Positions 41,868 through 51,110 of a DNA stretch of 64,000 nt are shown piece by piece. The position numbers and the translations under genes are program-made. This stretch comes from Ricordea florida (lineage: Eukaryota; Cnidaria; Anthozoa; Corallimorpharia; Ricordeidae). How positions within the stretch are numbered: the stretch's first letter is position 1; the number at the start of each line of letters is the position of its first letter. The DNA lies in contig OX453280.1 in assembly GCA_949710005.1 (NCBI GenBank), forward strand, positions 20,298,062 to 20,362,061, given 5' to 3'. The notes below the pieces were generated by a model. That model had not been told where the DNA came from and made no database searches. It was given only the letters and a program-made list of their open reading frames with translations.

Positions 41868-42873
41868 AGGACAATCACATGACTTTTGGAGGGCATATAG
41901 TTTATTTGTGGCCCGAGTAGCATCATTTGCGCCCGAGCGCGAAGCGCAAGGGCGCAAATGATGCTACGAGGGACACAAATAAACTATATGACCGACAAAA
42001 GTCATGTGATTAACATTATTATCAATACACAAGGCCAAATCGTACAAATTCATTTAACAGAGATGTAGCATGAAACTATGGTATGGAAAGTTGTTGCTAC
42101 AATACGATCAGCTAAACAAGAGCCAAATAAGATTCCTTTTTGTTTACAATAAAATGTCAAATATAATCTAGTTTTAAAAAGATTGGTAACAATGATTAGC
42201 AAAAAGACAGATTATATTTAAAAAAAATAATAGTCTTCCCGTTCACAGGCAATGGACTCAGCTGCAGGGCCGTTAATGCATTAACGGCCCGCTAGGAGTC
42301 ATTTGCGGCCCGCAAAGCGCGTGTTTTCAAGAGGGCGGTTTTCAATTTGGCCGCGTATCTTGATAATAATAGGACAATCACATGACTTTTGGAGGGCATA
42401 TAGTTTATTTGTGGCCCGAGTAGCATCATTTGCGCCCGAGCGCGAAGCGCAAGGGCGCAAATGATGCTACGAGGGACACAAATAAACTATATGACCGACA
42501 AAAGTCATGTGATTAACATTATTATCAATACACAAGGCCAAATCGTACAAATTCATTTAACAGAGATGTAGCATGAAACTATGGTATGGAAAGTTGTTGC
42601 TACAATACGATCAGCTAAACAAGAGCCAAATAAGATTCCTTTTTGTTTACAATAAAATGTCAAATATAATCTAGTTTTAAAAAGATTGGTAACAATGATT
42701 AGCAAAAAGACAGATTATATTTAAAAAAAATAATAGTCTTCCCGTTCACAGGCAATGGACTCAGCTGCAGGGCCGTTAATGCATTAACGGCCCGCTAGGA
42801 GTCATTTGCGGCCCGCAAAGCGCGTGTTTTCAAGAGGGCGGTTTTCAATTTGGCCGCGTATCTTGATAATAAT
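41868..42873. repeat. 503-bp perfect tandem duplication with palindromes
   Basis: Units 41868-42370 and 42371-42873 appear identical. Each holds a 139-bp foldback (41873-42011 and 42376-42514, centre CCGAGCGCGAAGCGCAAGGG), a perfect 24-base palindrome (GGGCCGTTAATG and complement) and an inner inverted pair ATTATTATCAA/TTGATAATAAT. Confidence 0.9.
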
Positions 42874-42894
42874 CTACATTTTCATGCTGTGTAT

Positions 42895-43117
42895 CAAACA
42901 TTTGTTCCTATACGGCGGAGCAGTCTGGAGTATAACATCCAAAGCAAACATCAGACGAGTTTTTGATTACAAAATGAAAGAGAGCTGCCAGGACTATACT
43001 GTCTAGCTATAAACATTAAGAAAGAACGTACTGTTAGTTTATTTAAGAAGCTGAATCGGATGCCTTTTTATGATGAAGTTAATGTTAACAAACTTTGTCT
43101 TATCTTTAAATGTCTAA
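42895..43117 (+). pseudogene. LINE ORF2 C-terminal segment, part 1
   Basis: Directly continues the 36237-36926 RT: KHLFLYGGAVWSITSKANIR RVFDYK, then after decay KKLNRMPFYDEVNVNKLCLI FKCL. It is cut at 43117 by the MITE. Confidence 0.8.
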
Positions 43118-43468
43118 GGGACGGACCATTAGAAAAGTGATGGGGGGGGGGAGTTGGGGAATTTTCAGCTTGCACGAATTTTTTTTTTTCGCTCACTGCT
43201 TGTGCAGGAATCTTTTTTTTGGGTGAACCCCTCTGCACGAATTTTTTTTTTCGCTCACTGCTTGTGCAGGAATCTTTTTTTTAGGTGAACCCCTCTGCAC
43301 GAATTTTTTTTACTACGTGTGAAAAAGTCACAATTGGACCTTCCTTCTGCATGAATTTTTTTTTTTACCTTCTTCTTGGCATGAATTTTTTTTCTTGACA
43401 TTTTCTCTTGCATGATTTTTTTTTTCCCACCCCCCCCCCCCCAAATCACTTTTCTAATGGTCCGTCCC
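43118..43468. mobile_element. MITE copy 2 (GGGACGG family) inside the LINE
   Basis: Ends GGGACGGACCATTAGAAAAG and complement, flanked by TAA (43115-43117, 43469-43471). It is longer than the others because the GCTCACTGCTTGTGCAGG block of about 65 bp is duplicated. Confidence 0.85.
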
Positions 43469-43471
43469 TAA

Positions 43472-43630
43472 ACGGGTAATGTCCAGAATATCTTTGCAAT
43501 AAGTTAGCTCTTGTAAGTGATACAACAGAACGATCCTCGCGTTATGGTCACATAACACTAGGCTGCTCCAAGTACAACAGGAAAACAGAAGGGAGTAAAA
43601 CCTTTTTAACATCATCAATTTTATATAAGT
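43472..43630 (+). pseudogene. LINE ORF2 C-terminal segment, part 2
   Basis: The frame resumes as NG, one stop, then CPEYLCNKLALVSDTTERSS and GCSKYNRKTEGSKTFLTSSI, the usual end of Jockey/CR1-type ORF2. Fits part 1 once the MITE is removed. Confidence 0.75.
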
Positions 43631-43722
43631 ATCTTATGTACAAGGCTAAAAAATGTTAAATGATTTTTGTAAAGTTTAAAAAGTAAAAACCAAACGTTTT
43701 CGGCTGTTTGCCATCATCAGGG
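43630..43722 (-). repeat. Penelope-like terminal fragment with hammerhead-like core
   Basis: On the - strand CTGATGATGGCAAACAGCC is followed by GAAAAC, i.e. CTGATGA, a GGC/GCC stem and GAAA, the conserved core arrangement of hammerhead ribozymes. Penelope-like retroelements are known to carry hammerhead motifs in their terminal repeats. The tail GCCTTGTACATAAGATAC matches the copy at 45262-45405. Confidence 0.5.
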
Positions 43723-44859
43723 TTAAAACATGATTGCGCTTGCAGGTGAAACGGTTGACGTTACAAAGGATTGCTAGAGACTCTTTCTAAAATCTATTGA
43801 ACTTGTTGTTTGTTTATAATAAACGGAAGTTCTTGGTAATTATGACCGCAAAACGGCTAACAAAGCTATTAACTCGGTGACTATGTTTGTCAGCCCGAAT
43901 TCCCTCGGGCCTCTTTTCAAAATCATCTCTGGATCTTTTCTTATTCAAACTCAAGTTTTTTTTCTACGTGGTCGTGTGGAAAGACATTAGCGGGAACAGG
44001 GCCAATAAGGCTAAATCGGAAGAAAAGTATATCCGATTGAGGAGTAATATTGTTGTTTTTCCCACATATCGCTTCTTCGCCTTCGATAACTTGGAATCAG
44101 ATGAATGGCATCAAGTTTTACAACTGTTTTCTACCGTGGGAACCAAGAAAGCTGATTGGTCAACATTAATTCGATTAGTAAACAAACCCAATTATCACTG
44201 AAAATTCTGTAACTTGGAAAACTTTCTGATAAAATCGCTCAGCTTAAACACGACGTCGACAAGAATTGCGGGGCGATATAGTCTGGTGGGTTTTTTGCGG
44301 TCGTGGAACCAGTCACATAGTATACAATATATACAAAACTTAGGCGTAAACTGACATTCACGTTTGTTCGAAGCCGTATTATCAACTGTAGCCCGAGTGA
44401 ACGCTCCCGAGAGCGTCTAGTTATTCACGAATTTAGCGTTTACAACGCGAGTCAAAACCTGGTAATATGGTTTGGAGCGCCTGTATAGCATACTCCACCC
44501 TTATCTGGACTGATTCCCGACAATCAGGGTTACTTGTTTCCTTTTACGCTTCACATTCATCAAATGCAGCTCCAAAGAGGAGTTCCCAATTCGATGGTTC
44601 GGATTGCTCGCCCGTTCACAACGGATCTGCCATTTTGGTCAGAGGAACGCGGGCTCCGGGTACGATGTTTTGACTCACGTTGTATGCGCTAAATCCTATG
44701 CGCAGTAATGACTGAATGAAAATTTTTCTTGAATTTTGCACCATTTCGTGCACAAAATTAATTTCTGAATGTAACTATTTAGTCTGTGAAAGTAAAGCCG
44801 CACAACGGCTGAATATGGATAAATATACGAAAATGTTTAAACATCAAGCGTAAATGAAA
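43723..44859. other. Intergenic, no gene seen
   Basis: An open frame of 104 codons at 43887 and one of 68 at 44467 have no recognised domain. Confidence 0.35.
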
Positions 44860-45045
44860 ACATCCCGTTAATGTGAGTGAATATTTTCGTGAATAAGAAA
44901 TGCATCGTTAAAATGTGAGTTAATACATTTCTTGACTATAAATTTAGTCGTTGAATGTGAATAAATAGATTCGTGAATGATAATAACAGCATTAAATGTG
45001 AGTGAATATAAACTTTGTGAATTTTGCACCATTTCGCCAGCGATA
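44860..45045. repeat. Degenerate tandem repeat near GTGAGTGAATA
   Basis: Four loose units of the form TTAATGTGAGTGAATA...TTCGTGAAT, flanked on both sides by TGAATTTTGCACCATTTCG. Confidence 0.5.
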
Positions 45046-45261
45046 GCTGATAACAAAGTAATGATTTTGCTCTAGGTTTTCTTGTGTAGCACACAGTTAG
45101 AACACCGAATTGCAAATTATGAAAACTGATCTAAAAACGATACGCCTCTTGCTTATATTACGACTGTCAATTATAAACGATTCTTATTGGCTACAACTAA
45201 TACAAGAATAATATTTTCCCCTTAAGGTACAAACAGGAGGTAGATTGTCCATAATGTTCGC

Positions 45262-45405
45262 TTGATAAAAAGTATCTTGTATACAAGGCTAAAATGTTAA
45301 TTTTTTTTAACCCTGATGATGGAAAACAGACGAAAACGTTTGGGTTTTACTTTTTAACTTTACAAAACAATTTCTTAACATTTTAGCCTTGTATATAAGA
45401 TAGGA
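45262..45405 (+). repeat. Penelope-like fragment with hammerhead-like core, palindromic ends
   Basis: CTGATGA at 45313-45319 and GAAA at 45332-45335 repeat the core seen at 43691-43720, here on the + strand and with a weaker stem. The outer parts TATCTTGTATACAAGGC and GCCTTGTATATAAGATA are inverted. Confidence 0.5.
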
Positions 45406-45904
45406 GGTAGATTATTAACGCATTACCACTGGCTGAAGCAGCACAAACGAAAAAAAAAAATTAAGTTTGGACCGATAATAGTACAACCGAAACTGAATCA
45501 ATTATAGGTTGTTACACCGGTGTCTTAAATGACAGAACCTTGCCAATTTGTAAGTAATATGTTATTTTATAAGAACCACATTTTATAGTAAAACAGTACC
45601 GGCATGTTACAAGATTTCTAAAGAATGGCCACACTGCACTGTTTGATTCACAGATAAAAAGTTAGAACCACATTGTATAGTTAACCAAACAACACCACCG
45701 TACAGTACTGTTCAGTAGCTTTCCAAGGAATGGTCAAACTACAGGGTTTAATTTTCAAATAAAAAAGTACTGCACGGTAAAAATAAAAACGAGATTTTTT
45801 TTACACAAAAAACTTGATTTGTACATAGAAATTATGGCAAAGAGATCGTTGGACCATAATAAGGAATGTTTTATTTTACCTCAGCCGTGTAGAATAGTAT
45901 ACAC
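45406..45904. other. Intergenic; TATAGT-AAAC repeats related to 714-831
   Basis: ACCACATTTTATAGTAAAAC, ACCACATTGTATAGTTAACC and similar phrases recur three times, matching the repeat near the window start. No gene seen. Confidence 0.45.
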
Positions 45905-46040
45905 TTAATGTATGGTCCCGAGAGAAACAGTTAGTTTTGTTCTCCCGAGAGTCCTGACGTTTCCCGAGACGAAGTCGAGGGAAACATCAGAACTCGAGGG
46001 AAAACAAAACTAACTAGTTTCTCGAGGGACCATACCTTAA
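45905..46040. repeat. Foldback palindrome, GGTCCCGAG family
   Basis: Arms of about 60 bases begin TTAATGTATGGTCCCGAG; the centre is CCGAGACGAAGTCGAGGG. Confidence 0.75.
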
Positions 46041-47989
46041 CAAGAATCAACCAATCACAGTGCTCGTTTTGTGGAGTGACAGTCTAGGTATATAACAATC
46101 TAAATTGTACCGCGAAAAAGAAACCATGAACATTTTTTTAGGTTATTTTCCCAAAACAATGTAATATTAGTCTTATAATCTGTAATTTGCCTCGCCTTCC
46201 TATTCACTACCGAAACCAAATACTGTAATTTGAGTGCGAACGAGAATTCTCATTAGAATATCCACTTTAGTGTGTCTTTGACAATTCAATTATATTTATT
46301 TCGGCAATTCAGATTTGTGGCAAAGCATTTTGGTTAGTAAGGGTTATATTCCCATCCCTGTAAGCTACCTGAACAATCTGTTCTTGACGGAAGACAACTT
46401 AAAAAGTGAAAAAAGAACGATTACATACATTACAGAGTTAACAATAACTTCATCTCAAACTTTCCATGCACAATCCTAAGCTTGTCAAACACGCGATTAC
46501 GCGTAAATTGGAATCATAGTTTTTGTAGCGTCAAACATTCTTGTGTGATTTAACAAAAGCTGTTGTCTGTCTTCTTCCTTTCTGAAAACTTGAATGAAAC
46601 TAGCCAGGGATATAGCTTAAGGCACGTTGTTACAAGTGAACGTGACGAATTTTACTACATATCAGATGAGAATTTACATTGCCAAGACCAATAAGTCATA
46701 ATGTTTACATAATAGGCGCGTCACGAAGGTGAAAGCCATTAAATTTCCATTAAATTTGGAAGGCATCAACATTAAATACGTTTATTCTAATTTTATTGTG
46801 AATCTTCCCTTTAAATTTAATAGGACAAAAACTGCACAAAACTGACGAGCCGTTTTTGAGAAGTGAAAATGGAAACGGGAAAAAAGCCCGCACAGAGAGG
46901 TTAAGCTGTATGAACCCTAACGAGTCATGCATTAAAACATTGACTTTGTATTCAACTTTATTCTGGAAGGTAAATGTCACAACTTGTCACAATTTGAAAA
47001 TATTAAGCTAAAAAAAAATTATAAAAGTAAACGAGACTATTACAGAATTCTATAAAGAGGTTACTTTCTAAAGATATTGGAGCTGCTTCGGTGGGAGATT
47101 GAAACACGAAAAACTGTTTTTTTGGAAGAAATATTGGCAATGCTATTTTTATCACTGTAAGCGGAAAGAAAAGGTAACAATTCGAGCGTTAGCACTTCGT
47201 TTGCTAGGAGCGAACTGAATGCTCAGATAAACGTCCAACGCTGAAATCGTCCGCTTAGCTTTCATCTTACGGCGGAAAAACTTAGATTTAACAATTCCTT
47301 TGATGTAGCCATTTTTGGTTTGACAGCAGCCTTTTTCTTGACTTGTCATGTCATGAGCTTTCACAAATCAAGATGATCATGTCACTTTATGGTCCGTGCG
47401 TTTTACCTTATTCTCACGAAAAATAATACACTATGCCACTCGGCACTGGCATGGCAATATTATACACAGTATTTTAATGTGGCCGTATTCTGGTGCTTAA
47501 GTATATTCTTCGATTTCTTAGGACTGCATCACTTTTTTCGACTAAATAGCAAAATGGATGGATTTTGCTTATCTTCGCCAGACTAAAACCAAAAAATGCA
47601 GAAAACTCTTCCATTCACCGACTTAATTCGGGGCGTTAACATTGAGCGAACGAAAAGCTTTTCCGGGCGGCGCGGAAAATCAATCGCGGTTTACACTTAA
47701 AGAAACAATCAACATTACTTTTACAATTGCGCGAATGCAAATCAACTGTCACTCAGAGTGCAGATTATGTGTTTAATGTCTACGTGAAAGGTTTAAGTCA
47801 TTGACGTTGTAGATCCAGTTTGCACAGTTTTCACATCAAAATTGTATTCTCGACGTACGCCTATGGGCAGAACTTAGATCGTTTTCAGTATCTTTTATCA
47901 GTGGTGCTATCATTGGCAAGTGTCGACCAGTGAAACACATCTGCGCCTTTTAGCTGTTTTAGAGAACCTTACAAAAGCTAATCACGAAT
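46041..47989. other. Intergenic, no gene seen
   Basis: AT-rich. I find no repeats, splice signals with coding frames, or RNA genes that I can support; the 3' part may hold the promoter of the GPCR. Confidence 0.35.
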
Positions 47990-48163
47990 CGACGAAATTG
48001 AATAGCAACATCAATCACGTTCACGAGCGTGTTCCGAAAGCTAGAATCGACGAAATTGAATAGCAACATTAATCACCTTCACGAGCGTGTTCCGAAAGCT
48101 AAAAACGACGAAATTGAATAGCAACATTAATCACGTTCACGAGCGTGTTCCGAAAGCTAAAGA
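47990..48163. repeat. 58-bp tandem repeat, three units, upstream of the GPCR
   Basis: The unit starts CGACGAAATTGAATAGCAAC and contains CACGTTCACGAGCGTG. Units at 47990, 48048 and 48106 differ at only a few positions. It ends 129 bases before the GPCR ATG, so it lies in the promoter or 5' UTR. Confidence 0.9.
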
Positions 48164-48291
48164 CGCACTTTTCATCGGCTGTCAGACTCCAGCTGTGAAG
48201 ACATCAGAAAAATAAACGTCTGGGAAGAAAGGATTACTTGACTTCGTATCGACAGAAGTCGCTTGCGGTCACAATACAGGACCAGTCAGAA

Positions 48292-49203
48292 ATGATGTTC
48301 TTCGTCATCTTCGCCTGGGTTCTGACCATTTTTGTGGCTCTTGGCAATAGTTTTGTAATATACCTTATCACTTGTAGACGACCACTGCGCACCAAACCAA
48401 ACCGGATTGTGCTGTCACTCGCTATAGCAGACTTTTTCGTAGGAGTGACATTTTACCCATATCTAACAATATGCACGTTCGAAATCTGCTTCCAGAGATA
48501 CATTCACTGGATTCTTGTTGACGTTTTCCTGTGCTCCTCGGTCACAAATGTCTGTCTTATGACTGCGGACCGTTTCCTGGCCATAATCAAGCCGATGCAG
48601 TACTTAAGGGTAATCACAACAAGAAGAGTCACGCTTGCAGTACTGGTTGCATGGATTATTCCAGTTTTAACCGCAATACCTCCGACAGTTTGGTCCTACT
48701 CCGCGCCAACAGAAAGCAGAGACAAAATATGGAGAGTTTTTACCGTCTGCACGTTGACCATATTTGGAGCGCTGCCATGCCTTTTACTGCCTCTGGCTCT
48801 TCTTCCCATCATGCGTGCTGTGCGAAAATGCCACAGGGCGTGGTCGACAATGAACGCTCAGTTAAATTACAACTTTCTTAATTCGCAAAGCAGAGATCAA
48901 TCGAGCAGGATGAGAGACCTATCGTCTGCAAAAGTAATCTTAACTGTTGTCGCTTTTTATGAAATATGCCATCTAGTTTCCGGCACTGTTAGAGCTCTCA
49001 TTATTTTTAGTGGACATGTGCCGTTAGTTTTGTACGATCTGTCAACGGTTCTCATCTTAATTAATTCAGCTGCGAATCCAATTGCTTACGCTCTGTTAAA
49101 GGCTGACATTAAACTGGAGCTGAGAAAACTGCTTAGACGTATCAAATTGTCGAGGTTAAATAAGCTAGAAGAGCCTCTTTTTATGCTAAACGAGCGATGC
49201 TAA
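48292..49203 (+). CDS. Class A (rhodopsin-like) G-protein-coupled receptor, single exon
   Basis: The open frame runs without introns to TAA/TGC-adjacent stop at 49201-49203. From the ATG at 48292 it has 303 residues and seven hydrophobic segments. Class A landmarks: ALGNSF in TM1 (Asn 1.50), LSLAIADFF in TM2 (Asp 2.50), TADRFLAI at the end of TM3 (DRF in place of DRY), VLVAWI in TM4 (Trp), LPCLLLPLALLPI in TM5, and NSAANPIAYALL in TM7 (NPxxY as NPIAY). TM6 lacks the usual CWxP (VVAFYEICHL). Cys candidates for the TM3-ECL2 disulphide are present. The N-terminus before TM1 is almost absent with this ATG; the frame is open upstream to a TGA at 48196 and an acceptor-like GACATCAG at 48200-48207 could add an N-terminal exon. 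Plasma-membrane receptor; ligand unknown. Such intronless GPCRs are expanded in cnidarians. Confidence 0.88.
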   Translation: MMFFVIFAWVLTIFVALGNSFVIYLITCRRPLRTKPNRIVLSLAIADFFVGVTFYPYLTICTFEICFQRYIHWILVDVFLCSSVTNVCLMTADRFLAIIKPMQYLRVITTRRVTLAVLVAWIIPVLTAIPPTVWSYSAPTESRDKIWRVFTVCTLTIFGALPCLLLPLALLPIMRAVRKCHRAWSTMNAQLNYNFLNSQSRDQSSRMRDLSSAKVILTVVAFYEICHLVSGTVRALIIFSGHVPLVLYDLSTVLILINSAANPIAYALLKADIKLELRKLLRRIKLSRLNKLEEPLFMLNERC

Positions 49204-49363
49204 ACGAGCCATGCTAAACGAGATCAAACAATCTAACAGGATGTAAAAATAAATCGGACCACGCGGTAAGACGAAACAATAACAAAACTGCGCATGAGTG
49301 CTAACATGGATAAATGAATTCTCAAGCAAAAATTTAAGGCGTGTCCATAAGCTATACATATAA

Positions 49364-49665
49364 GGGACGGACCATCAGAAAAGTGATGAGGGGGGGGGGG
49401 GTGGGGAATTTTCAGCTTGCACGAATTTTTTTTTTTGCTCACTACTTGTGCAGGAATTTTTTTTTTCACGTGAACCCCTCCGCACGAATTTTTTTACTAC
49501 GTGTGAAAAAGTCACAATTGGACCTTCCTTCTGCACGAATTTTTTTCTTTTTACCTTCTTCCTTGCATGAATTTTTTTTCTTGGCATTTTCCCTTACATG
49601 AATTTTTTTTTGGTCTTTTCCTCACCCCCCCCCCCCCCCCCATCACTTTTCTAATGGTCCGTCCC
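49364..49665. mobile_element. MITE copy 3 (GGGACGG family)
   Basis: Ends as in copies 1 and 2 (one change, ATCAG for ATTAG on the left), flanked by TAA at 49361-49363 and 49666-49668. It lies 160 bases after the GPCR stop. Confidence 0.85.
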
Positions 49666-50550
49666 TAAGTTTAATAATGTATGGACCTAACGCTGTAAAA
49701 AATGAAAGGATACTCGACCTACATAATTCCCAAAGTGATGTTGCACATTCACACCTTCTCCAGGTAATAGAGCCAATCGCTGTAAGAATATGATAATTAT
49801 GGAACAGATTACAGTATGTAATATATCAAACACGACATACAGTGTTTCATCACGTATCAAACACCGAGAAGAGAGCTGAAAATACAACGCGAGTATTTTA
49901 AGCGAGTTTCGAGGTGTCTGATTTGTGATGATACACACGTATCGAGTGTCTGATATAACTTCTCAAACGAAATAACTTGGAAGGAGAAATTAACGTTGCA
50001 AAAACGAGTCGTGTTTCATCAGATATCTAAACACGTCACGCTGCCTGATTTCCTTTGTCTTTCTCTCAAGCATTATTAAGGAATTTGAGAAAGGTCAAAC
50101 TACAATTTACAAAAACAAACTACAACTTTATTAAGTACTCTTGATTAACATTTTTCCATTAATCCTTACCCGCAAAACAGCCTAGCTAATCAGGGTAGCA
50201 AGGAAAAATAAAAAAGATAACAATTATAGCAACAGGGTTGAAACAGAACAATAAAGGAAACTGGTAAACAAATATCACCATATTGAATTTAAAAAACAGT
50301 AAGTACAATTGTATTTTAAAGTAGGTAAATAAAACAAATGTTAATATTTACTAAACATTTGAACTAAAGTTTGCACGCCAACATAACTATCCTCCTAGAT
50401 TAAAATATCCATTTGCCGACTCTGTAGGATATTCTTAAATTTATACTCAAATTGCCTGCTCTTCTAACTCAATTTGTGCTCATGATATATGAGCCGATAG
50501 CCTGTAAGTAGGGAACCAATCAGAGCGCACGTTTGTTCATATCCAAGGGT
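49666..50550. other. Intergenic with one imperfect palindrome, no gene seen
   Basis: The arms GTTTCATCACGTATCAAACACC and near-complement at about 49838-49975 are a foldback with centre AACGCGAGTATTTTAAGCG; related wording appears near 32370-32410. The rest is AT-rich. Confidence 0.4.
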
Positions 50551-50564
50551 TGTGGATATAACAA

Positions 50565-51110
50565 AAACAAGACGATCTAAGATCGTAAGTCGGGCAACAG
50601 GTAGACGTGCTGTTATGAGTGTTGACCACTTATGGTGCGGAGTGGTCCAAAAAAGAAATGCTAAGGGTACCAAGGTCCTGGTTTCCAACGTGGCATCTTT
50701 GTTGTCGTTTCCTCGAGTTTCATCACGAGGCACCTTGTCGTTATCAGCAAATGCTCTTCTGTCACTCTGTCCACATTTTCTGTTCACTGGTAACTCGTTT
50801 GATTTCTGGTTTGATTCTAGTGAGACATTCGCTAAATCATTCGATTCTTTTGCTATTTTCAGTTTGCGGAACGACCCGTTTCGAAATACACGCTCATTAC
50901 ACACGCCATCTTTTAGAGTGGGTCTACCGCGAACGGTGTGTGGGTCTGTATGTTTGAGCGTAGAAAAGATGACACCATTTGTTTTCGACATACTCGCCAT
51001 CGACTTCGACATCTTAGAAAGGTTGCGCCCGTATTACGTGTCTGCGGTATTCCCCATTGCACGTGACTGCGATTTGCGATGAAACTCGTGTGTAAACCTA
51101 TAGTCGGTTG
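50565..51110 (-). repeat. Dispersed repeat copy B with conserved ORF
   Basis: The inverted counterpart of 33885-34440. The frame from 51012 on the - strand starts MSKSMASMSKTNGVIFSTLK and stays open through the position where copy A has its stop, running 182 codons and beyond the repeat edge at about 50565. Product not recognised; Ser/Lys/Arg-rich with NELPVNRK and PRDETRGNDNKDATLETRT. Confidence 0.65.

Larger units (their letters stand above)
36930..42891. mobile_element. EnSpm/CACTA-like DNA transposon, internally deleted, 5.96 kb
   Basis: The termini CACAGCATGAAAA (36930) and TTTTCATGCTGTG (to 42891) are inverted repeats beginning CAC, and are flanked by the 3-bp direct repeat TAT (36927-36929, 42892-42894). 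Removing the element and one TAT restores the LINE frame. Subterminal arrays of GTAAA/TTTAC motifs (36960-37265 and 41555-41867) are typical of EnSpm/CACTA. Inside are a multi-exon - strand gene and a + strand ORF with a deleted middle, plus a LINE scrap and a 503-bp tandem duplication. The superfamily call rests on TIR start, 3-bp target and subterminal repeats. Confidence 0.8.
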
